Below, in pieces: positions 9,095 through 16,884 of a stretch of 64,000 nucleotides of DNA. The stretch is from Planctopirus ephydatiae. GTDB lineage: Bacteria; Planctomycetota; Planctomycetia; Planctomycetales; Planctomycetaceae. Within the stretch, counting starts at the first letter, position 1. Each line of letters begins with the position of its first letter. The stretch is taken from contig NZ_CP036299.1 of assembly GCF_007752345.1 (NCBI RefSeq), positions 1,054,001-1,118,000 of the forward strand, read 5' to 3'. Position numbers and translations under genes: made by a program. Under the pieces are notes generated by a model that saw nothing but the letters and a program-made list of their open reading frames with translations, made no database searches and was not told the DNA's origin.

Positions 9095-10666
9095 TTACAC
9101 CCCGGGCTCTCGTTGCTCGCTTGGCTGGCCGATAGCCGCTTTGTTCAAAGCCTTCAAATACGCCTGAGCGCTGGCTTCGAGAATATCAGTGCTGACCGCT
9201 TTACCATGGTATTTGCGGCCACCAGTAATGAGTTCGATCATCACTTCACCCTGGGCATCTTTCCCTTCGGAGACACTGCGAACCTGATAATTGTCGAGTG
9301 TCCCGGAGACTCCCATGATGCGTTCAATCGCTTTGCAGACGGCATCCACCGGGCCATCTCCAATGGCAGCATCGCAATGCACCTGATGCTGGTCATCGTG
9401 CAGTTCGACAGTCGCTGTCGGAATCGTGCCCGTCCCGGCAGCAATATGAAACCTCTGCAGTTTCCAGCGATCCGAAGCGTTTCGATCCTGATGCTCAATA
9501 ATCGCGATGATGTCCGCATCGTAGACCGATTTCTTTTTGTCGGCGAGAATGATGAATTCATCAAAGACACGCTGGAACGTTTCATCGTCGAGAGTGTAGC
9601 CCAGTTCCGCCACTCGACTGCGAAAAGCATGTCGGCCTGAGTGCTTGCCCAGCACCAGATTCTGGCCCACAAACCCCACGTCTTCAGGACGCATGATTTC
9701 ATAAGTCTCACGGTTCTGCAGCATGCCGTGCTGATGAATACCCGATTCGTGTGCGAAGGCATTCTGGCCGACAATTGCTTTATTACGCTGGACAATCATG
9801 CCCGTCACGTTACTCACCAGTCGGCTGGCCTGGCAGAGCTTCTGAGTGTTGATCTTCGTACCGACTTTGTAATAGTCCTGCCGCGTGCGGAGTGCCATGA
9901 CGATCTCTTCCAGGGCCGCATTTCCAGCGCGCTCACCGAGCCCATTGATCGTACATTCGACCTGTCGGGCACCGGCTTCAACTGCCGAGAGGCTGTTGGC
10001 GACTGCCAGTCCAAGATCGTTGTGGCAATGCGCACTGATGACGGCTTGCTCGATATTGGGCACGTTTTTCTTGAGATAGCTGATCACGTTGAAGTAGTGA
10101 GAAGGCGTGGCGTAGCCCACGGTATCCGGAATATTCACAGTCGTCGCGCCATGACGAATCGCCGTCTCGACCACCTGTGCGAGAAATTCGAGTTCAGTTC
10201 GCGAAGCATCTTCGGGAGAGAACTCAATATCTTCGCAGCGCTCTTTGGCGCGACTGACCATCTCGGCGGTACGCTTGAGGATCTCTTCCGTGGCCATTTT
10301 GAGTTTGAACTCTCGATGAATGGCACTGGTAGCGAGGAAGAGATGAATTCGCTTGCGGCGGGCAGGCCCCACAGCATCCGCAGCTCGATCAATGTCTTCA
10401 TTCCGGCAACGAGCCAGGCCGCAGATCGTGGCCTGCTCGCCGAACCTTTCGGCGACCTTACGTACTGCTTCGAAGTCGCCAGGACTGGCAATCGGGAAGC
10501 CCGCTTCAATGACATCGACGCCGAGATCGACCAGCGCCTTCGCCACTTCGAGCTTTTCATCGGTGTTCATACTGCAGCCAGGAGACTGTTCACCATCGCG
10601 CAGTGTCGTATCAAAGATAATGATCTGGTCAGCAGGTGAGGTCTTTGTGGCAGATGTCATTTTCAT
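9095..10666 (-). CDS. leuA: 2-isopropylmalate synthase
   Basis: The first enzyme of leucine synthesis: it condenses 2-oxoisovalerate with acetyl-CoA. At 523 residues it has the usual length. The catalytic barrel (about 13-280) begins with [14 protein letters not shown] and has the metal-binding HCHNDLGLA; the linker carries [10 protein letters not shown]. The C-terminal LeuA regulatory domain, which binds leucine for feedback inhibition, occupies about residues 390-510. Start ATG at 10666 has GAGGA five bases upstream. No other leu gene is adjacent. The 5' leader contains a leucine-rich mini-frame and a terminator, so expression is probably also controlled by attenuation (see those entries). 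Confidence 0.97.
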   Translation of the reverse strand: MKMTSATKTSPADQIIIFDTTLRDGEQSPGCSMNTDEKLEVAKALVDLGVDVIEAGFPIASPGDFEAVRKVAERFGEQATICGLARCRNEDIDRAADAVGPARRKRIHLFLATSAIHREFKLKMATEEILKRTAEMVSRAKERCEDIEFSPEDASRTELEFLAQVVETAIRHGATTVNIPDTVGYATPSHYFNVISYLKKNVPNIEQAVISAHCHNDLGLAVANSLSAVEAGARQVECTINGLGERAGNAALEEIVMALRTRQDYYKVGTKINTQKLCQASRLVSNVTGMIVQRNKAIVGQNAFAHESGIHQHGMLQNRETYEIMRPEDVGFVGQNLVLGKHSGRHAFRSRVAELGYTLDDETFQRVFDEFIILADKKKSVYDADIIAIIEHQDRNASDRWKLQRFHIAAGTGTIPTATVELHDDQHQVHCDAAIGDGPVDAVCKAIERIMGVSGTLDNYQVRSVSEGKDAQGEVMIELITGGRKYHGKAVSTDILEASAQAYLKALNKAAIGQPSEQREPGV

Positions 10667-10838
10667 AATCCTCGATTTAGTAATCCAAACTTACGGTTGA
10701 AGCTGAGAGAGCTGGAGTCGATCCAGCGTTCCACAGGCATTCACCATTCATCGAACAGTTGAAGACAGGTTGCGGGAAACCAGAACTGGCATCACCTGCT
10801 GGCACCTGTACCTCACTGCGAGTAAAGAGTCCGGGTAT

Positions 10839-10870
10839 AAAAAAACCCCGGTGCCAGCAGGCAACGGGGT
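10839..10870 (-). terminator. Attenuator terminator in the leuA leader
   Basis: Read on the minus strand, ACCCCGTTGCC (10870-10860) pairs with GGCACCGGGGT (10855-10845) around TGCT, ten of eleven positions matching, and runs straight into seven Ts (10845-10839). It lies 170 bases before the leuA start and 23 bases after the stop codon of the leader frame. Such a terminator inside the leader of a biosynthetic gene is the mark of attenuation. Confidence 0.88.
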
Positions 10871-10910
10871 CAAAATTCTGGTCATCAATCGACTACAGAT
10901 TTTCCCCCGT
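10864..10910 (-). promoter_or_regulatory. Candidate antiterminator of the leuA leader
   Basis: On the minus strand ACGGGGGAAAAT (10910-10899) can pair with ATTTTGACCCCGT (10876-10864): six pairs ACGGGG/CCCCGT, a small 1x2 internal loop, then five pairs AAAAT/ATTTT. The 3' strand is also the 5' arm of the terminator, so the two folds exclude each other. The 5' strand lies in codons 18-22 of the leader frame. A ribosome that finishes the leader would cover it and allow termination; a ribosome stalled early on leucine codons would leave it free. This logic is inferred from the sequence. Confidence 0.75.
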
Positions 10911-10964
10911 CCTGCGTAGTAGCAGGCTGGAGAGTCGTAGTAGATTAAAGTTTTCTGGATGCAT
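10893..10964 (-). CDS. leuL: Leucine-rich leader peptide of leuA
   Basis: A 23-codon frame read as MHPENFNLLRLSSLLL followed by RRTGENL and TAG. Seven of its 23 codons are leucine, in two clusters (codons 8, 9, 11 and 14-16) plus codon 23, mostly CTA. AAGGAT lies about eight bases upstream of the ATG. The CGACT in the leucine region can pair with AGTCG just after the stop codon, a possible strand 1:2 pairing. It is too short for ordinary gene finding. Known leu operons of Proteobacteria and Actinobacteria have such leaders; the symbol follows that usage by analogy. Confidence 0.82.
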   Translation of the reverse strand: MHPENFNLLRLSSLLLRRTGENL

Positions 10965-10986
10965 AGGGCTTTATCCTTATGACATA

Positions 10987-11015
10987 ACGCTAGAGACTCA
11001 CCGGACGGAAGTCAA
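10987..11015 (-). promoter_or_regulatory. Possible sigma70-type promoter of the leuA leader
   Basis: TTGACT at 11015-11010 is a good -35 match; with a 17-base spacer the -10 would be TAGCGT at 10992-10987, which is weak. Transcription from here would start some 15-20 bases before the leader ATG, as expected for an attenuator leader. The -10 assignment is uncertain. Confidence 0.4.
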
Positions 11016-11143
11016 GGGTTGGGTGTTGGCATGGACAAGGGAGGTTGAGTCTGGGTTCGGGGAACTGACATTCCATTGACCGCAGCTCAGCCAATGACAG
11101 TCCCATCTTGAAAACTGCTGAGAGACTGCCCATCGGTCTGATT

Positions 11144-11180
11144 CAAATACCAAACATCAAATACCCAATACCCAGCACCC
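11144..11180. repeat. CAAATACC-type repeat, single arm, copy 2
   Basis: CAAATACCAAACATCAAA, TACCCAATACCCAGCACC and a few bases more abut the stop codon of the large secreted-protein gene. Only one arm is present here, without a complementary GT-rich arm close by. The units match those at 9001-9092 and 14597-14725. Confidence 0.6.
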
Positions 11181-13676
11181 TCATTTCCCGTACACCAGCC
11201 AGGCCGTGAACTTGCCATCTCGTGTCGCACGGGCACGAATCCAGTAACCCACTGTGTCATCCGGAATCTGCTCCACGATGGCTTTGCCAGCAGGAACAGC
11301 GATGGTCTTCCAATCGGTCCATAGACCTGTTCCTGTCACATCGATTTCAAGTGTCACGTCCACAGCCTCCGCCTGATCATGCGAGAGTTCAATGCGCCGG
11401 TGGTGATAGCCCGTCAGCAGATAGGGATCACTGGGAACGTTCGCCATCACCTGGCTGTTCTTCCATGGGCCGCCACTTCCTTTCGGTTGGCCCAAAGACC
11501 AGAGATCATCAACAGCACCCACCCACAGAGCGCAAGCTCCATCAGTCGAGCGGACCACATGTGGCCCGGCAACGGCGTCTGCGACACCCGAAAGCACCAG
11601 CAATCCTCGGTGGCTGGCGTAGTCATCAATGCTGTAACGGTGCGTAGTCACGGGCCGAATCTTGGCCATCCCGCTCGCATTTTCGGCTGGCAGTTCAAAG
11701 AAGGTCTGTCCAGCATGGAACAAGTCGCGCTCGGTACAGACTTCCCGGCACACACGCTGCGGGCCATAACTGCCCGAAGCCAGAGGTGCCTGCCAATCTC
11801 CCACTGGCAAGCGCCAGCGGCCCGATGCATCCTCATACACAATCGATGCTTCATCCCGGCTGATGACATTCTGCGGAATGGCGACATTTTTTGATGTCCA
11901 TGCCATGCCGTCAACATCATCGACTTTGACCAGCGTGAGTGCACCAGTCTTCAGATTCGTTGTCAGATCGTAGCAGCCCGTCTGGCCATTGGAGGTCCTG
12001 GCCACATGCCGCAACGAGCGAAAATTCCCCCCGCGCGAATGAATCACACCCCCCGAGCGCTTTTCAGAACCTGCCAACGATAAACCTTGAGCAAGATCAC
12101 TCACGTTTTTTCGAGACTCTGCGGGAGGGTTCGATGAGCCAAAAGTTGCTGTCACATTTTCGATGGGCTGATCGGAAACCAGTCGCATCCAAACACCCTG
12201 GAGATCGCGCGGCAGGCTCTCCCAGTGCGTCGAGCGACCATTGGCTGCCAAAGTTTTATAAGTCGTCCATTCACCAGTTCCCGCTTTGTCGACTTCCAGT
12301 CGAATACTCGCTAGAAGAGGCTGCGGGCTGAGAATGACCAATTGTCGATGGGTGTAGCCATCGATCAGATAGGGGTCGCTGGGTTGATTGGCGGCGACGC
12401 TTTCGTTGAGCCAGACCGAGCCGCGACCAATAACGGGTCCCAGGTGGTCAAGCTGCTCTCGATCGAGAAACCACAGGTTGGAGTGCGACTGACCGGGGCC
12501 GGCAATTTCTCCCTTAGCCTTGCGTTTGTTGAGGAACTCACTTTTTGCCGTGTCGTCGCATCCCAGAACGATCTTGTCGTTCCATGGACAGAAGTCGCCC
12601 ACAACCTTGAGATAGTTGCTGCGAGGAGTAATACCAGCCGAGTTGCCTGGTGAGAATGTTTTAGGAAACTTCCAGAAAGTTCCATGCATCGTGGCGAGCA
12701 GACTCTCTTCACCAATATCACGAATGCGGGGCCACTCGGTGTTCCAGCCGTGAGCTCCATCATAGCTGTGCGAAGCTTTGGGCAATCGATAGGTGTGCCA
12801 CTGACCTTTCTCACAGACCATGAGCAGAAGTGACTTAGCATCCCAGCCAAGACTCCAGATGGGTTGTGTTGAATTCGGATCGCTCGAAATGATCCCGCCA
12901 GGGCCAGTGACTTCTGTGAATTGATTACGTCGAATCAACTGCCAGTCCGTCCCGCCAACACCATCAAAATAGCCCAATGCTCCACTGGGAACCGTGGGAT
13001 CCTTTACGACGCGCGGATCGTGATCGCCGTTGTTGGCGTAAACGACAATCCCCTGCGAAGTGAATAATCCTTTGCCGTGATATCCAGGCAGTTTAGAGGA
13101 GACCGCTTTCGAGAGATCAATGGCCAACTGCTCGGGCTTGAAGTTGTTACCATCCCGGATCAGGCAGTTGACTTCGAGAGTCTTGAGATCGACTTCGTAG
13201 AGCCCTTCTTCCATCGTCGCGAAGTAGACTTTGGTTTGTGGGCTCGACAGGTGCGTCGCGTTTCCCGTCAGGCGGCCCGGCATCTTGTTGCGAGGAATCG
13301 TCCGTACTTTTCCATCAGCGTCGATCACATGGCTGCCAATGACGAGTTGATTGGTGGCTGCATGGATCATCCGGTTGGCGTTGGTTCCGCCTACACTTTC
13401 CGGGCGAATGATTTGCTGCAGTTCAGGCGTGACTTCATACAGTTTGTCGGATGATGCCAGCGGCAGATGCGGGCCATAGGTAATGACCCAGAGCTTGCCA
13501 CCAAACGGCACGACGGCTCCAGTACCACATTCCCCTTCGTCGTTGAACATCGCCAGGTGCGGATAGATCCCCGAGATCGGAGGTGCGACCTGCGGTGCTT
13601 GAGCCATGACAAAATCTAATAAGGCCCATAGCGAGAACAGGCAGGCGGAAAACCTCAAGACAGTACGGTCGATCAT
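11181..13676 (-). CDS. Large secreted protein of unknown function
   Basis: An 831-residue protein I cannot assign to a family. It opens with a signal peptide (hydrophobic core about residues 8-23, ending near AQA). The region to about residue 450 has repeated short beta-rich stretches with Gly/Asp turns (for example KLWVITYGPHLPLASSDKLY, TKVYFATMEEGLYEVDLKTL), as in beta-propellers that display a measured value. The rest has two similar blocks containing SDPYLIDGYTHRQ and SDPYLLTGYHHRR followed by TGxWTxWKT, so the C-terminal half seems to be an internal duplication of a beta-sandwich-like module. No catalytic motif is evident. A propeller plus carbohydrate-binding-like modules is only a guess. 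Confidence 0.75.
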   Translation of the reverse strand: MIDRTVLRFSACLFSLWALLDFVMAQAPQVAPPISGIYPHLAMFNDEGECGTGAVVPFGGKLWVITYGPHLPLASSDKLYEVTPELQQIIRPESVGGTNANRMIHAATNQLVIGSHVIDADGKVRTIPRNKMPGRLTGNATHLSSPQTKVYFATMEEGLYEVDLKTLEVNCLIRDGNNFKPEQLAIDLSKAVSSKLPGYHGKGLFTSQGIVVYANNGDHDPRVVKDPTVPSGALGYFDGVGGTDWQLIRRNQFTEVTGPGGIISSDPNSTQPIWSLGWDAKSLLLMVCEKGQWHTYRLPKASHSYDGAHGWNTEWPRIRDIGEESLLATMHGTFWKFPKTFSPGNSAGITPRSNYLKVVGDFCPWNDKIVLGCDDTAKSEFLNKRKAKGEIAGPGQSHSNLWFLDREQLDHLGPVIGRGSVWLNESVAANQPSDPYLIDGYTHRQLVILSPQPLLASIRLEVDKAGTGEWTTYKTLAANGRSTHWESLPRDLQGVWMRLVSDQPIENVTATFGSSNPPAESRKNVSDLAQGLSLAGSEKRSGGVIHSRGGNFRSLRHVARTSNGQTGCYDLTTNLKTGALTLVKVDDVDGMAWTSKNVAIPQNVISRDEASIVYEDASGRWRLPVGDWQAPLASGSYGPQRVCREVCTERDLFHAGQTFFELPAENASGMAKIRPVTTHRYSIDDYASHRGLLVLSGVADAVAGPHVVRSTDGACALWVGAVDDLWSLGQPKGSGGPWKNSQVMANVPSDPYLLTGYHHRRIELSHDQAEAVDVTLEIDVTGTGLWTDWKTIAVPAGKAIVEQIPDDTVGYWIRARATRDGKFTAWLVYGK

Positions 13677-13738
13677 GGTGTTCTCACGGAGTCGAATCTT
13701 GGAGGATTTCTTGTCACTTGCTGAAGGCAGAGAGTCTG

Positions 13739-14041
13739 CTAACTGGCTGCCCAGAGGATGACCTGAATGACCACCAGCAACGAACAGACTTTAGGAGTCG
13801 AGGAGCGGAGTTTGGATGGGGGCAATAGAAGGCTGACCATCGACGTAACAATGCACACTCCCACGACCACAGGTGCAAGGACGGGTAGGAGCAACAGGTA
13901 TTGCTGATCGATTTTGTCACCTGTCAAAGCGGTGATCGCGAAGACCACCTGTGCGAAGACGGCAATCAGCAGTACGATCAGAAGCCCGTAAACGACGAAG
14001 TTCATCAATCCCTTGCCCGGTGAATCCGCAGGTGTTGTCAT
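13739..14041 (-). CDS. Small three-helix membrane protein, unknown
   Basis: About 100 residues with three hydrophobic segments (roughly residues 12-37, 43-68 and 80-99 from the chosen start) and a short polar N terminus. The ATG at 14041 is preceded by AAGGAAAG at good spacing; the frame extends six codons further to a TTG that would overlap this ribosome-binding site. No family is recognised. It lies between the large secreted protein and a VOC gene, all on one strand, but gaps of about 60 bases give no proof of co-transcription. Confidence 0.6.
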   Translation of the reverse strand: MTTPADSPGKGLMNFVVYGLLIVLLIAVFAQVVFAITALTGDKIDQQYLLLLPVLAPVVVGVCIVTSMVSLLLPPSKLRSSTPKVCSLLVVIQVILWAAS

Positions 14042-14106
14042 TGTTTGTCTTTCCTTCAAATACGGGCACGGATGGTCAATGAGTGCGAAATGTGTCAGTG
14101 GCTTCG

Positions 14107-14592
14107 TCAGGTCAAGAGTGAGATAAATCCATCCAGCATGATATTAGTGCTCACATCGACTGCCAGTGACGCCCCGGGTTGAAACAGACTCTCAGGTGGC
14201 GACGTCAGTTCAATCAGGTGGCCATCGGGGTCATGCAGAAAGGTCTGCAAGGCACCATCGGGTCTGAGCTTGCAAGGGACGACAATCGGCACACCGGCCT
14301 GCTGCAGGAACTTTTCTGCGACGCGAACATCTGGCACTTCGAAGGCGATGTGATGTCCTCGGGAAGATTTCCCGCCACTCTGGCCAGCCGGGCCTGAACC
14401 GTCAAATTCGAGGATGGTGTGGATCAGTGTGGAGCCTGCCTGAAACCACTGACCTTGAAAAGAAAAGGCCGGGCGAGAGACTTCGGCCATCCCGAGCATC
14501 TCGTGATAGAACCAGCGGCTGCGGGCAAGGTCCTTCACCACGATGGTCACGTGGTCAATCTGTTTCACGTGGAATGGTCGAGGAGTGGACAT
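14107..14592 (-). CDS. VOC-superfamily (glyoxalase/dioxygenase-fold) protein
   Basis: A 161-residue single VOC unit with two beta-alpha-beta-beta-beta modules. It begins QIDHVTIVVKDLARSRWFYHEMLGM, supplying the first metal-ligand histidine; later GHHIAFEVPD and FLHDPDGHLIEL supply the second-module His and the terminal Glu that normally completes the metal site. The family covers glyoxalase I, ring-cleaving dioxygenases, fosfomycin resistance and epimerases; the substrate cannot be read from sequence. It is upstream of the small membrane protein and downstream of mqnE on the same strand, but a repeat element separates it from mqnE. Confidence 0.88.
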   Translation of the reverse strand: MSTPRPFHVKQIDHVTIVVKDLARSRWFYHEMLGMAEVSRPAFSFQGQWFQAGSTLIHTILEFDGSGPAGQSGGKSSRGHHIAFEVPDVRVAEKFLQQAGVPIVVPCKLRPDGALQTFLHDPDGHLIELTSPPESLFQPGASLAVDVSTNIMLDGFISLLT

Positions 14593-14596
14593 GAGG

Positions 14597-14725
14597 AATT
14601 CGGTGTTTGGTGTTTGGAATTGGGTATTTGAGAAAGAGTTCTCTCCCTAGACCATCACCCTAACGATACACAGTTTGAGTTCCAAACACCTTTCCCAACA
14701 TCCAATACTAAACGCCAAATACCAA
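14597..14725. repeat. CAAATACC-type inverted repeat, copy 3
   Basis: The gap between mqnE and the VOC gene has a GT-rich arm (TCGGTGTTTGGTGTTTGGAA, TTGGGTATTTGAG, about 14599-14631) and, about 50 bases later, a CA-rich arm (TTCCAAACACC, TTTCCCAACATCCAATAC, AAACGCCAAATACC, about 14682-14716). The arms are imperfectly complementary. It is the same family as the copies at 9001 and 11144. Confidence 0.65.
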
Positions 14726-14728
14726 CTC

Positions 14729-15889
14729 TCAAGCACCAATCATCTTGAGTTCACCTTCGACTGACCACTTCGCCCCTTCTCGAACGACCCGGCGGTAGAG
14801 TGTGTCGCGCTCGACAGGCACACGCCCAGCCTCCTGGATCAATCGGTGCAGCTTGCTGACGGTCAGACCTTCGGGAGTTTTCGCACCTGCATCGTGGTAG
14901 ATCAATTCGTGCACGACAGTTCCGTCCAGGTCGTCGGCTCCGAAGCTTTGAGCGACCTGAGCTGTCTCTTCACCCAGCATGATCCAGTAAGCTTTGATGT
15001 GGTCGAAGTTGTCGAGCATGAGCCGGGCCAGGGCGACCATGCGAAGATCCATCCGTGCCGTCGGCTTGGGAATGTGTGCCAGCTTGGTGTTGTCGGGATG
15101 AAAGGCGAGTGGAATGAAGGTCTGGAAACCACCGGTTTCATCCTGCAGTGACCTGAGCCTCAAGAGATGATCAAGCCGGTGCTCGGCCCGTTCGACATGC
15201 CCATAGAGCATGGTGGCGTTTGAGCGAAGCCCGAGTTGATGGGCGGCCCTGTGAATGCGAATCCAGTTCTCGCCGTCGGCCTTATGCTCGCAGATTTGTG
15301 GGCGAACCTCGTCGTGGAAGATCTCAGCACCACCTCCGGGGAGACTCCCCAGGCCAGCAGCCTTCATCTCGGAAAGGACCCAGTCCACGGGCTTCTTGGT
15401 CAGGAATGAGAACCATGCGATTTCGACCGCAGTCCACGCCTTGATATGGATCTCGGGGCAGGCCTCGTGAAGGACGCGGATCAGGTTCACATACCAGTCA
15501 AACTTCTTCTGGTGATGCAACCCACCGACCACATGAATCTCAGTGGCTCCTCGGGACCTCGCTTCCAGAATACGCTCGCGGGCCTGGTCATCAGTAAAGG
15601 CGTAGGCTTTCTCGTCGCGAAGGTCAGCCCGGAAGGCACAGAATCGACAGCGATAAACGCAGACGTTGGTGGGATTGAGATGGATGTTGGTGTTGTAAAA
15701 AGTGATGTTGCCGTGACGCTTTTCACGGACTTCATTGGCCAGGCGGCCCATGGACATGAGGTCAGCTTCACGGTCAAGAAAGAGACCGTCTTCGAGAGAA
15801 AGCCGTTCGCCCTGTCGCACTTTTCGAGCGATCTGCAGAAATCGTGGATCATCCGGACGGGCTGTCGCCTGCTGTTGCTGACTGACCAT
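14729..15889 (-). CDS. mqnE: Aminofutalosine synthase, radical SAM
   Basis: A 386-residue radical SAM enzyme of the futalosine route to menaquinone; MqnE joins 3-[(1-carboxyvinyl)oxy]benzoate and SAM to make aminofutalosine. The 4Fe-4S motif appears as CVYRCRFCAF near residue 80, preceded by NTNIHLNPTN. Family features EIHVVGG, GGGAEIF and SNATMLYGH follow in the expected order. Length matches MqnE rather than the similar MqnC, though the two are close relatives. The ATG at 15889 has AAGGGA seven bases upstream. No other mqn gene is in the window, so the pathway genes are scattered. Confidence 0.9.
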   Translation of the reverse strand: MVSQQQQATARPDDPRFLQIARKVRQGERLSLEDGLFLDREADLMSMGRLANEVREKRHGNITFYNTNIHLNPTNVCVYRCRFCAFRADLRDEKAYAFTDDQARERILEARSRGATEIHVVGGLHHQKKFDWYVNLIRVLHEACPEIHIKAWTAVEIAWFSFLTKKPVDWVLSEMKAAGLGSLPGGGAEIFHDEVRPQICEHKADGENWIRIHRAAHQLGLRSNATMLYGHVERAEHRLDHLLRLRSLQDETGGFQTFIPLAFHPDNTKLAHIPKPTARMDLRMVALARLMLDNFDHIKAYWIMLGEETAQVAQSFGADDLDGTVVHELIYHDAGAKTPEGLTVSKLHRLIQEAGRVPVERDTLYRRVVREGAKWSVEGELKMIGA

Positions 15890-16090
15890 GACGTGTTCCC
15901 TTACCTGTTTTTAGTCGTTTCAGGATTCTAGGCAGGCGGCACACGTCCCGTCATCTCTAGCGGGGATTTCCTGTCGGAGTCGCGGAATCTCGGTGGAGCT
16001 AAGGATGGGCGAATGGACAGATGTTGGTTGAGGTGTCGTGATTTTGGGAGTTGGGTGGGACTCAAAATATGAATCTGAACTCAGCGAAGA

Positions 16091-16128
16091 CCACACCCTT
16101 TCGCAAAGCCTCCAGGGACGTGCCACAC
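16091..16128. repeat. 38-base dispersed palindromic element, copy 1
   Basis: CCACACCCTTTCGCAAAGC followed by CTCCAGGGACGTGCCACAC matches a second copy at 53189-53226 at nearly every base. The element contains an interrupted palindrome (CCCT...AGGG flanked by CAC.../...GTG). This copy sits in the 296-base gap between mqnE and the Uma2 gene, where I see no other feature. Confidence 0.7.
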
Positions 16129-16185
16129 GGAATTAGATGTCGGGGGGATCGCGAAGAACGCTGTGTTCCACGTGAAACTTGCGAG

Positions 16186-16770
16186 TCAGATGCCAGAGAA
16201 GGCCTGTCCGACTTCCATTTGAAACTCTTTGAGCGATGGCGATGTGACCGTCTCACCCATGCGGAAGCGGATGGGATCGCGATCGAGCCGGTGCGATTCG
16301 ATGAACCGGTCGGCAGGGGCCAAAGTGGGTTCGACCAGCCAGACTTCTTCGACGCCAATCTTCAGGTACTCAACCGCCTTCTCCAACAGGTCAGTCCAGC
16401 GGTTTGAAGGTGACCTGACCTCGATGCATAGCTCGGGAGCCGGGAGCAACGGACCTTCGGGAAGCACGTTCCCTTTGAGGCGTGCAAACGAAATGTAGAA
16501 GCCGTCAACGCCGCGAACGGTGTCTGGTTCGGATTTTGTTTGTAGAGCCGTCTCATGCCCACCAGCCAGACCGCAATTGTTGGTGCAGGCCCAAGCTTCC
16601 AAAGAAATGACCAGGTTCGTCATGACTCGACTATGACGCGGGGATGGCGGATTCATCTCGATAATGACTCCCTTGACCAGTTCACACGGTTGCTCGTCCG
16701 GCAGTGCCAGGAACTCAGCAGCCGTCATGCGTCTAGTCACTGGGCTCAGGGGAAGTTCGGCAATCGACAT
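16186..16770 (-). CDS. Uma2-family (DUF820) putative endonuclease
   Basis: A 194-residue member of the Uma2 family of PD-(D/E)XK-fold nucleases, which are expanded in cyanobacteria and planctomycetes and whose biological role is unsettled. Typical features are the entry MTAAEFLALPDEQPCELVKG, GVDGFYISFARL with the acidic residue, PELCIEVRSPSN with the catalytic Glu, and DLLEKAVEYLKIGVEEVWLV carrying the lysine. GAGGAGG seven bases before the ATG at 16770 is a near-perfect ribosome-binding site. It is a single gene, downstream of a strong-looking 5' end and unrelated to its neighbours. Confidence 0.9.
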   Translation of the reverse strand: MSIAELPLSPVTRRMTAAEFLALPDEQPCELVKGVIIEMNPPSPRHSRVMTNLVISLEAWACTNNCGLAGGHETALQTKSEPDTVRGVDGFYISFARLKGNVLPEGPLLPAPELCIEVRSPSNRWTDLLEKAVEYLKIGVEEVWLVEPTLAPADRFIESHRLDRDPIRFRMGETVTSPSLKEFQMEVGQAFSGI

Positions 16771-16884
16771 CGTTATGCCTCCTCGATTGAAGATTCACTC
16801 GCTCTCAGCCTACCACCTGGCGTGAGGTGTCGAAACCCCCTCAGTGCGGAGAGGAAGTCGTGGGCCTGTGTGCTGAATCCTGAT

